Source of the DNA: Methanosaeta sp. NSP1
GTDB lineage: Archaea; Halobacteriota; Methanosarcinia; Methanotrichales; Methanotrichaceae
Direction of reading: 5' to 3'
Length of the DNA stretch: 8,254 bases
Assembly: GCA_002256595.1 (NCBI GenBank)
Contig: NOLC01000047.1
Location: forward strand, 1 to 8,254
Under the pieces are notes generated by a model that did not search any database, had not been told where the DNA came from, and saw only the letters and a program-made list of their open reading frames with translations. Shown here in pieces: positions 1-6,016 of this stretch; the stretch's first letter is position 1, and every line of letters begins with the position of its first letter. The position numbers were made by a program, and so were the translations under genes.

Positions 1-99
1 CCTTATTCGGCAGTAAATCACATGGGCAAGATCACAGAGGGTCTGGAGATATTCCGGCGGGCTGAGGCGGGAGACAGAATAATCCTGCGGAGAAGATAG
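1..99 (+). CDS. C-terminal end of a protein cut by the window edge, possibly a zinc-type (MDR) dehydrogenase
   Basis: An open frame enters from the left edge and stops at TAG (97-99), giving 32 residues that end in GLEIFRRAEAGDRIILRRR. The pattern of a helix (EGLEIFRRAEAG) followed by a short hydrophobic strand (RIIL) just before the end resembles the C-terminus of medium-chain zinc-dependent dehydrogenases such as threonine or alcohol dehydrogenase, where a 'G(K)VVL' strand closes the protein. That resemblance is weak and rests on very few residues, with no catalytic or metal-binding residue in view. The codon use is GC-rich, like the other genes here. Positions 100-255 after the stop hold no gene or clear terminator that I can see. 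Confidence 0.4.
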   Translation, partial: PYSAVNHMGKITEGLEIFRRAEAGDRIILRRR

Positions 100-255
100 G
101 AAGCTGCAGATAGAATATCCATTTTTCCTCAGATAATCCCATCTTGCCAGAGGAGGCGCAAGACCCTGGTCCATTGGGGGAGGCGGCAGGAAATTGAGAG
201 GATGTGGCAGGTTCAGGGCATATGAGACCAGGCTTGGCCCTGTGAGAGAAGATAT

Positions 256-468
256 TTATTCGAATCCCCTTAAATTATCCACATCGTACCCGGTCTCCTT
301 TAAGACCTTTGATTTGGGAGTCCATCTTATCTCCAGCTGCTCATATGTCTCCCCTGTGGAATAACACCTGACCATGGGGGCCCCTATGAACTCCACTCTC
401 TTGTAGCATAGAGGGCATATGGCCACCTCAACCTCGCCGTTCTCATTCTTTCTTTCGATCTTGAACAT
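256..468 (-). CDS. small hypothetical protein, 70 aa, with a CPLC motif
   Basis: I do not recognise this gene. It starts at ATG 468-466 behind a good Shine-Dalgarno site (GGTGA, 7 nt upstream) and a TATA-like element at 505-513, so it is very likely translated although short. The product is hydrophilic, with no signal peptide or membrane segment. It carries a CPLC pair at residues 18-21 and a third cysteine at 35 (VRCYSTG), which suggests a small zinc-ribbon-like fold with an incomplete ligand set; a fourth cysteine is absent. The second half (LEIRWTPKSKVLKETGYDVDNL) is rich in charged and aromatic residues. It stands alone, with an AT-rich spacer upstream and the end of an unrelated plus-strand gene downstream. 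No function is proposed. Confidence 0.7.
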   Translation of the reverse strand: MFKIERKNENGEVEVAICPLCYKRVEFIGAPMVRCYSTGETYEQLEIRWTPKSKVLKETGYDVDNLRGFE

Positions 469-504
469 ATGGTATTCACCTTGATATCTTAAGCATTTTG
501 AAAA

Positions 505-513
505 TTATAAAAC
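505..513 (-). promoter_or_regulatory. TATA-box candidate for the 70-aa gene
   Basis: On the minus strand the sequence reads TTTTATAAT, with about 36 nt from its end to the ATG at 468. With the usual archaeal spacing of about 25 nt from TATA box to start site, transcription would begin near 483, leaving a short leader that includes the GGTGA site. Other AT-rich TATA-like strings lie further upstream (550-575), so the exact element is uncertain. Confidence 0.45.
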
Positions 514-634
514 TAATATCATGATCTAAATCAGCTCACGTTAGTAATTTAATTTATATTTAAACTTTTTATATCTTTTTCTGATTCCAATATGTTATAG
601 TAGTTCGGTCCTATTTAATTCTGTTTAAGAAAAG

Positions 635-661
635 TTCATAATTCTTCATAATGATTCATAG
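635..661. repeat. three tandem TTCATA-type repeats with 10-bp period
   Basis: TTCATAAT occurs at 635-642 and 645-652, and TTCATAG at 655-661. The period is exactly 10 bases, about one helical turn, so all copies would face the same side of the DNA. This could be a protein-binding array, or chance in an AT-rich spacer. It lies far (about 170 bp) upstream of the 70-aa gene start and downstream of the metK terminator, so any target is unclear. Confidence 0.35.
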
Positions 662-779
662 CCTTCCATTGTTGCTTTTCCCAGTCCCACCATCGATCAT
701 AGTATGCTGATTACAATTTATGATTCTGAGCTGGCATAAAGGTTATAGAATGCTTCAGTGCCCTTTTCATGCCTCCACC

Positions 780-828
780 CTTGATCAGAAAAGAGAGAGG
801 AGGGCGCTTCCAAAGCTCGCCTTCCTCT
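780..828 (-). terminator. hairpin terminator downstream of metK
   Basis: An 11-bp stem (796-806 pairs with 818-828, with one G-U pair in the RNA) encloses an 11-nt loop. On the minus strand it is followed by the pyrimidine-rich run CTCTCTTTTCT (positions 795 down to about 785). It lies 25-57 bases past the metK stop codon at 853-855. Stem plus T-rich tail is the form expected for intrinsic-type termination; in archaea the T-run is the more important part, and here it is interrupted by C. Confidence 0.6.
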
Positions 829-852
829 GAGAAAATGGTGATTTCTTGATTT

Positions 853-2043
853 TCAATAGGTGGATATCTCTCCCCTGAACAGCATCTGCTGCAGCTTGGG
901 GATATTGGCCAGCCAATCGTCCAGTATCTCCCTCGCCCCAGCCTCCAGCTTCTTCATCTCCACCCCATCCTTGGGCACAATCTGGATGCTGGCGATATGG
1001 GGCTGGTCTATGGGCTTGCCGATCTGGGAGAGAATCTTGATATAGACCTCATCTATTCCCTGCACCTCGGCTGCGATCTGGCGGGCCGCCTCGGTGGAGA
1101 GCAGATTGTAGATCTTGCCCACATGGTTGATGGGATTCTTGCCGCATGTCGCCTCCAGGCTCATGGGCCGGTTGGGGGTGATCATGCCGTTGGCCCGGTT
1201 GCCCCGGCCCACAGCCCCGTCGTCTCCCATCTCCGCAGATGTGCCGGTGACGGTGATGTAAACCGATCCATCCTCGATATTGTCAGCCACATTCATCTGG
1301 GCGGTTACCTTACGGGCGGTGAACTGCCGGGCATTCTCCACCAGATGCTCTAAGATGTCCCTCTTGGTGTCAGAATACTCCTTGAGATTGGCCACATGCC
1401 GGTCCACCATGGCACAGGCGATGGTCAGGTTTATGTCATCCCCATGACGCATGCCCATGACCTTGATGTCCTCGCCTATAGCGGGAAACTCTTTCATCAT
1501 CCGCATCATCTCCCGCTCTGTATTGTAGACTATGTTCTCCGTCTCGGATAGGGGAGCATAGCCTACCCCGAAGGAGGTATCATTGGCCGATGGAACCTTG
1601 CGGCCGAAGACATCCCGCAGGTCAGAAGATCCCATGCCGATCTTGGCATCCAGAATGATATGATTATTGACATCAAGGTTGGAGAGCGACTCACCCAGCA
1701 GCTTTCTTGCCGCCTTGATGGCTATGGTGTCCACGGGGATCTCCTCCTCCTTGAAGACCCTGGTGGCCCGGCCGGTGAGAAGAATGTAGAGCGGGCAGAT
1801 GACCTCGCCTCCGCCAAAAACCGGCTTCGATCGCCCCGCCACAATCTGGGTCTTGTCTGTATTGTGATGCAGCACCGCTCCAAATCTATCAAGGTATTCA
1901 TGGCAAAGGGCCCGGCTGATGGACTCGGCTAGGCCATCCGCCACGCTGTCCGGATGTCCGATGCCCTTGCGCTCTACGAGCTCAATCTCCTGCTGCTCCA
2001 AAGGCCTTTGATTCAGGCGTTCCACCTTGATATTTCTCTTCAT
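853..2043 (-). CDS. metK: S-adenosylmethionine synthetase (archaeal type)
   Basis: This cytosolic enzyme makes S-adenosylmethionine, phosphate and diphosphate from methionine and ATP. The 396-residue product has the archaeal-type signature throughout: [15 protein letters not shown] near residues 24-38, HNTDKTQ (60-66), the acidic and glycine patch GMRHGDD (197-203), GRGNRANG (279-286) and [14 protein letters not shown] (297-310). The length matches archaeal enzymes of about 400 residues. I chose ATG 2043-2041 because family members begin with a M-(K)RNI-V-type sequence and GAGG lies 7 nt upstream; an in-frame TTG at 2106 would add 21 unsupported residues. It follows the ABC permease by about 120 bases on the same strand, with a possible promoter of its own, and a hairpin terminator follows. 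It is distinct from the bacterial metK family, so the symbol denotes function. Family identity is very secure. Confidence 0.95.
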   Translation of the reverse strand: MKRNIKVERLNQRPLEQQEIELVERKGIGHPDSVADGLAESISRALCHEYLDRFGAVLHHNTDKTQIVAGRSKPVFGGGEVICPLYILLTGRATRVFKEEEIPVDTIAIKAARKLLGESLSNLDVNNHIILDAKIGMGSSDLRDVFGRKVPSANDTSFGVGYAPLSETENIVYNTEREMMRMMKEFPAIGEDIKVMGMRHGDDINLTIACAMVDRHVANLKEYSDTKRDILEHLVENARQFTARKVTAQMNVADNIEDGSVYITVTGTSAEMGDDGAVGRGNRANGMITPNRPMSLEATCGKNPINHVGKIYNLLSTEAARQIAAEVQGIDEVYIKILSQIGKPIDQPHIASIQIVPKDGVEMKKLEAGAREILDDWLANIPKLQQMLFRGEISTY

Positions 2044-2110
2044 GACCAATCCTCTGATTTGCTCCAATAAATTCTCTGATAGATCTTTGGGCTTCAATGA
2101 AGCCAATTAT

Positions 2111-2120
2111 CATATTAAGG
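2111..2120 (-). promoter_or_regulatory. TATA-like element upstream of metK
   Basis: The minus strand reads CCTTAATATG in the 119-base gap between the permease stop and the metK start. A start site about 25 nt downstream would give a leader of roughly 45 nt. The match to the archaeal TTTATATA consensus is only fair, and read-through from the transporter genes is an equally good explanation. Confidence 0.3.
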
Positions 2121-2162
2121 CTTTGCACCTTTCCCACGCCATCCGAGCCTCTTAGAAAAAAG

Positions 2163-2951
2163 TCACTGGGTGAGTCCGACGCGCCACTTGAGCATCCTCT
2201 CCTCCACCACATAGCGGAAGGTGCGATCTATGGCCAGGCCTACCAGGCCCAGCACAATCATATACATAAAGACCTCGTCCATGCGGTAGTGGCCGTAGGA
2301 GTCCCAGATCTTGAAGCCGAGGCCGTTCTTGCTCACCCCGAACATCTCCGCAGCCACCAGGCACATCCAGGCAATTCCCATGGCAATCCTGATGCCTGCG
2401 GCAATAGAAGGAAGGGCCTGGGGCAGGGCTACATACCTTATCAGATCAATGTCCCTGGTTGCGCCCAGAACCTTGGCCGACTCCACATAAACCCTCGCAA
2501 GGCCCTTAAAGCCCACGTAGGTGTTGATCAATATGGGAAAGACTGCTCCCATGAAGATTATAAATCCCGCCGCGCTGTTGGTTATGCCAAACCAAATTAT
2601 GGCAAAAGGAATCCACGCCAGAGGCGGAATAGGCCGCAGCAGCTCCACAATGGGATCCATGATGCTGTCTGCCACCTTGAACCAGCCCATAATCATCCCT
2701 GCCGGCAGAGCCACCAACAGACCGGCTCCAAGTCCAATGGCAAAGTGCAGAGAGCTGACCGGCAGGTCCTCGCTGAGAATGGAATGCCAATTATCAATAA
2801 AGGCCTTCACCACTTGAATGAAGCTGGGCAGGGTGAGCGGGTCATGGACTAAAATGGCCGCCAATTGCCAGACTACAATGAATCCCAGAATAGAAAGGGC
2901 GGAGATGCCCTGACCGTTCAGAGCACCCCAGTGTCTTTTGGATTTATTCAG
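2163..2951 (-). CDS. ABC transporter permease, SsuC/TauC type, with probable CTG start
   Basis: This is the membrane permease of a nitrate/sulfonate/taurine-family ABC importer. The product has hydrophobic segments throughout and the cytoplasmic EAA-type loop that contacts the ATPase, ESAKVLGATRDIDLIRYV followed by ALPQALP. The in-frame sequence upstream of the only conventional start (TTG 2864) encodes a clear first membrane segment, ISALSILGFIVVWQLAAILV, which SsuC proteins have and a TTG start would cut in half. No ATG, GTG or TTG lies between that TTG and the upstream stop at 2960. A CTG at 2951-2949 has GGTGA exactly 6 nt upstream, giving 262 residues, normal for the family. It overlaps the binding-protein gene by 8 bases, implying translational coupling. 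The substrate cannot be read from sequence. No ATPase gene is nearby. The family call is secure; the start is inferred. Confidence 0.88.
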   Translation of the reverse strand: MNKSKRHWGALNGQGISALSILGFIVVWQLAAILVHDPLTLPSFIQVVKAFIDNWHSILSEDLPVSSLHFAIGLGAGLLVALPAGMIMGWFKVADSIMDPIVELLRPIPPLAWIPFAIIWFGITNSAAGFIIFMGAVFPILINTYVGFKGLARVYVESAKVLGATRDIDLIRYVALPQALPSIAAGIRIAMGIAWMCLVAAEMFGVSKNGLGFKIWDSYGHYRMDEVFMYMIVLGLVGLAIDRTFRYVVEERMLKWRVGLTQ

Positions 2952-3969
2952 CGTCTTTCACCTTCTCATAGAGGCTGGTGTCGAAGAGATCTTCTTCCTG
3001 CAGCTCTCTGGAGGTGTATTTCATCTCATAGTCGACTTTAGCATAATCGACTGTGGAAGAGACCTGAAGGTTAGGATCGCTCACCCACTTGCCGTCCCAG
3101 TTCTGCACTGAATGCTCGATCTCAGTGAGGTTGCTCTTTGTCTTTTTGGCATAGATCTCTGCAGCCTCTTTTGGATGGGCATTGATGTAATCGGTGGCCT
3201 TGATGTGGACCTTGATAATAGCCTTCACCAGCTCCGGCTGCTCCTGGATCAGCTTATCGGTTACAACGAGGCTGCAACAGGCATGGTTCGGCCACATCTC
3301 GCCGGAATGAACCACCACTTTGCCCTTGCCCTTCATCTCAATTATGGAGGGAGCAGGATGAGGCAGGAATACGCCATCCACAGCTCCGGCGGAAAGAGCA
3401 CTGATGGCCGGTCCCGGGTCCATGGCCTTGATATCAATTGAATTTACATCAACGCCATTGTCCTTGAGCCACTTCTTCATGACCGTATCCTGAATCGATC
3501 CCGGAGGGAAGGTGCCTACAGACAGCCCGGCCAGAGACTGCGGTCCGATGTAATTCTTATCCGGACTGAGAACCAGATCTGAGCCGTTGATGTTTACCGC
3601 AGCAACGATCTTGGCCGGAAGGCCTGCGGATATGGCCGATATGGGCGGAGCCGTTCCCACATATGCTGCGTCCAGCTCACCTGCCACCATGGCCTGCATC
3701 TCGGGAACGCCGGTGGGGAACTCGAATTCCTTGACCTCAGTTATGCCGAAGGGCTTGAGCTCCTCCTTCCACCAGCCCTTTTCCGAGGCCACCATCTCCG
3801 CGATCTGATGGGTGCTGGGCTGGTAGCCGATGCGTAGCGTGGAGATCTTTCCGGTCATCTTCTCCTGGGAGGTGGCATTCTCCTCCTTCTCCGGAGAAGA
3901 GATGCAGCCGAGCGACATCACTGCCACCGCCGCCAGGATAGCTATAATTATAAATTTATTCAAAGACAT
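2944..3969 (-). CDS. ABC transporter substrate-binding lipoprotein, SsuA/TauA (NMT1-like) family
   Basis: This protein captures the ligand outside the cell and delivers it to the permease encoded next. The 341-residue product begins with a signal peptide, MSLNKFIIIAILAAVAVMSL, and a lipobox-like GC at residues 21-22, followed by a charged linker (SSPEKEENATSQ). The mature part shows family marks: TLRIGYQPSTHQIAEM near residues 44-59, then MQAMVAGELDAAYVGTAPP, and a second-lobe AISALSAGAVDGVFLPHPAP. A frame open to 4212 adds 81 residues with no signal peptide, so ATG 3969 is preferred. AGGTG abuts that ATG directly, which would better suit TTG 3963 (spacing 6), giving a product two residues shorter. 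Relatives bind sulfonates, taurine, nitrate, bicarbonate or thiamine precursors. The sulfur-cofactor neighbours favour a sulfonate by inference only. Confidence 0.9.
   Translation of the reverse strand: MSLNKFIIIAILAAVAVMSLGCISSPEKEENATSQEKMTGKISTLRIGYQPSTHQIAEMVASEKGWWKEELKPFGITEVKEFEFPTGVPEMQAMVAGELDAAYVGTAPPISAISAGLPAKIVAAVNINGSDLVLSPDKNYIGPQSLAGLSVGTFPPGSIQDTVMKKWLKDNGVDVNSIDIKAMDPGPAISALSAGAVDGVFLPHPAPSIIEMKGKGKVVVHSGEMWPNHACCSLVVTDKLIQEQPELVKAIIKVHIKATDYINAHPKEAAEIYAKKTKSNLTEIEHSVQNWDGKWVSDPNLQVSSTVDYAKVDYEMKYTSRELQEEDLFDTSLYEKVKDAE
2952..2962 (-). promoter_or_regulatory. Shine-Dalgarno site supporting a CTG start for the permease
   Basis: GGTGA (2962-2958) lies inside the 3' end of the binding-protein gene and is separated by AAGACG (6 nt) from CTG 2951-2949. 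It matches the anti-Shine-Dalgarno of archaeal 16S rRNA. By contrast, the TTG at 2864 has no purine-rich site in front of it. Confidence 0.5.
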
Positions 3970-3978
3970 CACCTGGTG

Positions 3979-3996
3979 CCAAATCTCCTCATTTGG
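3979..3996. promoter_or_regulatory. inverted repeat at the transporter promoter (possible operator)
   Basis: CCAAAT (3979-3984) and ATTTGG (3991-3996) are exact inverted repeats separated by 6 bases. The site sits just downstream of the TATA box at 4001-4010 and covers the predicted transcription start of the binding-protein gene, the usual place for an archaeal repressor operator. It could instead form a small hairpin in the leader RNA if transcription starts further upstream. Confidence 0.45.
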
Positions 3997-4000
3997 AGAC

Positions 4001-4010
4001 GGTATAAAGC
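4001..4010 (-). promoter_or_regulatory. TATA box for the transporter genes
   Basis: The minus strand reads GCTTTATACC, close to the archaeal TATA consensus and preceded by a purine-rich GGGAAACT that may serve as a BRE. A start site about 25 nt downstream falls near 3979-3982, leaving a leader of about 10 nt that contains AGGTG. A second AT-rich string, CTTATTAT, lies further upstream near 4046-4055. Confidence 0.5.
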
Positions 4011-4223
4011 AGTTTCCCGCCGCAGCGCTTTCTTTTCTCAAAATGGATAATAAGCATAGAAAATTGTCCAATAGTGAAGACGGTTGGGGATGCATAGCGA
4101 AAAGAGTATCTTCGAACAGGCCGCTAAGGCACGGAAAGAGGTTCATGGACGCTTCCCATAAGATTGGCTCATGCTGATGGACCAGAGCATTTATGGGGCA
4201 TATTGGGCTCATGAGGAATAAAG

Positions 4224-5507
4224 ATGGTCGGATCTTTTTCAGAGATCAGGGAGAGGGTGGCAGGAAAAGAGGCCGTGGTCATGACCGCAGAGGAGATCTC
4301 CCGGCTTGTTGAATCAGGAGACAGCTCTCGGCTCAATGAGGTTGATGTGGTCACCACTGCCACCAGGGCGGTTATGAGCGGGACATATGCCGTCCTCTCC
4401 TTTCCCGTGGCCGAACCGGGATCATTCTTCAGAGCTCGCCGGGCCTGGATCAATGGCATAGAGGTACAGGTCGGGCCCTGCCCCAATGAGAACCTGGGCA
4501 TCTTGGACCTTATGGTATTCGGAACGGCTCACAGCCGAAGCCGTCTTAATTATGGTGGCGGTCACCTCTTCCGGGATCTGGTAGAGGGAAAAAAGACGAT
4601 GGTGGAGGTGGAGACCGACAGTGGTCGCGCCATCCAGGCGGAGGTGACACTGGACCAAATGCCTTTCGCCCGTCTCTTCGGATCGCGCCATGCCTTCAAG
4701 AATTACTCGGCCTTTGTTAACGCCGGCAGAGATCCGGTGGCCACCATCTTTCATCGCCTGCCCTTTGCTCCCCTATGCGCTGAGGCCACCTTCTCCGGCT
4801 GCGGCCTGATCAATCCCATACAGAACGATCCTCATTTGGAGAGCATTGGCCTTGGCAGCCGAATACTCTTGAACGGAGCGGAAGGATATGTCATCGGCAC
4901 AGGCACCCGCAGCAGCAAGGAGCGGCCCAATCTATCCGGATTTGCCGATATGCATCTGATGAATCCAGAGTGGATGGGCGGATTTATCACATCCGCCGGT
5001 CCCGAATGCATCTGCTCCTGGGCGGTTGCCATTCCGGTCATAAGCGAGAGCATCCTGGCCGAGACGGGCCGGCCGGACCGGGAGATTCCCCTGCCGGTCA
5101 ATGATGTCTGCAGCCGCAAGGCCATCGGAGTTGCCGATTACGGCGATGTTTGGACCGGCGTGGATCTGGCGGTGGAGTTTGAGCCGGAGCGCTGCATTTC
5201 CTGCCCATCCTGCCGGGTGGAGGAGGCCTGCCCTATGCGGGCTTTGAGCCACGAGGCGCGCCAGCCGGCCAGGGATCAGTCGCTGTGCTTTCATTGCGGC
5301 CTGTGCGTGAGCTTATGCCCGGGCGGTGTCTTCCGCTCCCGGCTGGGTGAGGTGAAGCTGAAGATGCCATCAGGAGCTTTGAGGAGAATACCCGTGACCC
5401 TTCGCCAATCTGATCGGCTGAGGGCTGTAAGGCTGGCCGAGGATCTGAAAAGAAGGATCCTGGATGGATCATTCAATATTGTGCAGCCGGTCGGGCGCAT
5501 CTCATAA
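4224..5507 (+). CDS. DUF39/HcyBio protein fused to a 2x[4Fe-4S] ferredoxin domain (methanogenesis marker 16 type)
   Basis: The 427-residue cytosolic protein has two parts. Residues 1 to about 315 form a DUF39 (COG1900) domain, with motifs such as VDVVTTATRAVMSGT (40-54), VGPCPNE (83-89), GTAHSRSR (100-107) and CAEATFSGCGLINP (185-198). Residues 320-370 hold two iron-sulfur motifs, cysteines 324/327/330/336 and 355/358/361/365. A tail of about 60 residues follows. This matches the methanogen-restricted marker 16 metalloprotein as I know it. In Methanosarcina a DUF39 protein works with a ferredoxin-domain partner to make homocysteine from aspartate semialdehyde and a sulfur donor. The analogous reaction on sulfoacetaldehyde would give coenzyme M, and the neighbouring comDE genes make that plausible; the role is inferred. 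Start ATG 4224 has GAGG 7 nt upstream. The 3' end overlaps comE by 35 bases. Confidence 0.88.
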   Translation: MVGSFSEIRERVAGKEAVVMTAEEISRLVESGDSSRLNEVDVVTTATRAVMSGTYAVLSFPVAEPGSFFRARRAWINGIEVQVGPCPNENLGILDLMVFGTAHSRSRLNYGGGHLFRDLVEGKKTMVEVETDSGRAIQAEVTLDQMPFARLFGSRHAFKNYSAFVNAGRDPVATIFHRLPFAPLCAEATFSGCGLINPIQNDPHLESIGLGSRILLNGAEGYVIGTGTRSSKERPNLSGFADMHLMNPEWMGGFITSAGPECICSWAVAIPVISESILAETGRPDREIPLPVNDVCSRKAIGVADYGDVWTGVDLAVEFEPERCISCPSCRVEEACPMRALSHEARQPARDQSLCFHCGLCVSLCPGGVFRSRLGEVKLKMPSGALRRIPVTLRQSDRLRAVRLAEDLKRRILDGSFNIVQPVGRIS

Positions 5508-6016
5508 AACGCTCCAATATCTCTTGCGGACGGAGGCTGATTATGGGCACACTGGCATTGCCGGCCTGTACCATCGCCACAACCACTCCCTGCCCCTGCA
5601 ATGCTTCTGCCAGCTCTTCCGGCCCCTCAGTCTTTCGCACGCTCCGGACGCCTGCCGCTCTGGCCAGGGCAGCGAGGTCTGTTCCCAGGCCGGTGCAGGT
5701 GGGCTGCGAGCCTGTTGATCCGTAGCAGCAATTGTCCATTATCACCAGCAGATAGTTATCCGGCGCATGATGGGCGATGGTTCATGAGCACCGAGCCGTC
5801 TCCATCCAGGACCATCACCCTTCTCTCCGGCCGGGCCAGGGCCAGGCCGAGGCCGATGGATGAGGCCAGCCCCATGGAGCCCAGCATATAGAAGTTCTCC
5901 GATCGGTCGCAGACCGAGAAGAGCTCCCGGCTGGGATAGCCGAGGTTAGAGATCAGCAGGGCATCCTGCTCTGCAGCGGCCGCTGCTGCCAGGGCTACGG
6001 CCTCGATCCTCTTCAT
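5473..6016 (-). pseudogene. comE: sulfopyruvate decarboxylase beta subunit, frameshifted in the ThDP motif
   Basis: ComE carries the thiamine-diphosphate site of the ComDE decarboxylase, which converts sulfopyruvate to sulfoacetaldehyde in coenzyme M synthesis. The first frame runs from ATG 6016 through [13 protein letters not shown] and [20 protein letters not shown] to DGDGSVLMN, then leaves the family sequence near 5780 and stops at 5758-5756. The rest of the protein ([16 protein letters not shown], then CCYGSTGSQPT, to the C-terminus) continues in another frame and ends at TGA 5475-5473. Compared with the family as I recall it (LMN, about six residues such as LGSLST, then I-G), about six residues are missing and one base remains, so a 17-base deletion fits. 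Restoring it gives 186 residues, the normal size. No plausible restart site exists for the second half. It overlaps comD by ATGA. A sequencing or assembly error is the main alternative. Confidence 0.85.

Larger units (their letters stand above)
469..852. other. AT-rich intergenic spacer
   Basis: This stretch of about 380 bases has no credible gene on either strand. The part nearest the 70-aa gene (about 481-660) is very AT-rich and holds its promoter. The part nearest metK holds the hairpin terminator at 780-828. Three copies of a short TTCATA-type repeat with 10-bp spacing lie at 635-661. I saw no tRNA, rRNA, riboswitch or CRISPR structure. A small RNA transcribed from the AT-rich promoter-like strings cannot be excluded. 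Confidence 0.6.

Noticed and set aside
200..255. Hairpin terminator after the 70-aa gene
   Set aside because: Only a 4-bp stem (CAGG/CCTG) can be drawn and there is no T-run directly after it on the minus strand.
2044..2106. TTG start giving a 417-residue MetK
   Set aside because: The extra 21 residues have no family support, while the ATG at 2043 has a good ribosome site and matches the usual archaeal N-terminus.
2044..2162. SAM-responsive riboswitch in the metK leader
   Set aside because: The short leader shows no conserved SAM-riboswitch helices that I can recognise.
2097..2852. 251-codon open frame on the plus strand opposite the ABC permease
   Set aside because: It lies fully antisense to a clear permease. 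Its translation is a low-hydrophobicity, His/Gln/Arg-rich sequence with no family likeness or ribosome site. It is a shadow of GC-biased codon use.
3970..4212. N-terminal extension of the binding protein to 4212
   Set aside because: The 81 extra residues look random and would bury the signal peptide; the promoter and palindrome also lie in this stretch.
5473..5745. Separate 90-residue gene beginning at GTG 5745
   Set aside because: It is the C-terminal half of ComE in the shifted frame, starting mid-motif with no ribosome site; treated as part of the broken comE.
5973..5986. 14-bp perfect palindrome GCAGCGGCCGCTGC
   Set aside because: It falls in the alanine-rich N-terminal helix of ComE and is explained by repeated GCN codons; it is not placed like a regulatory site.
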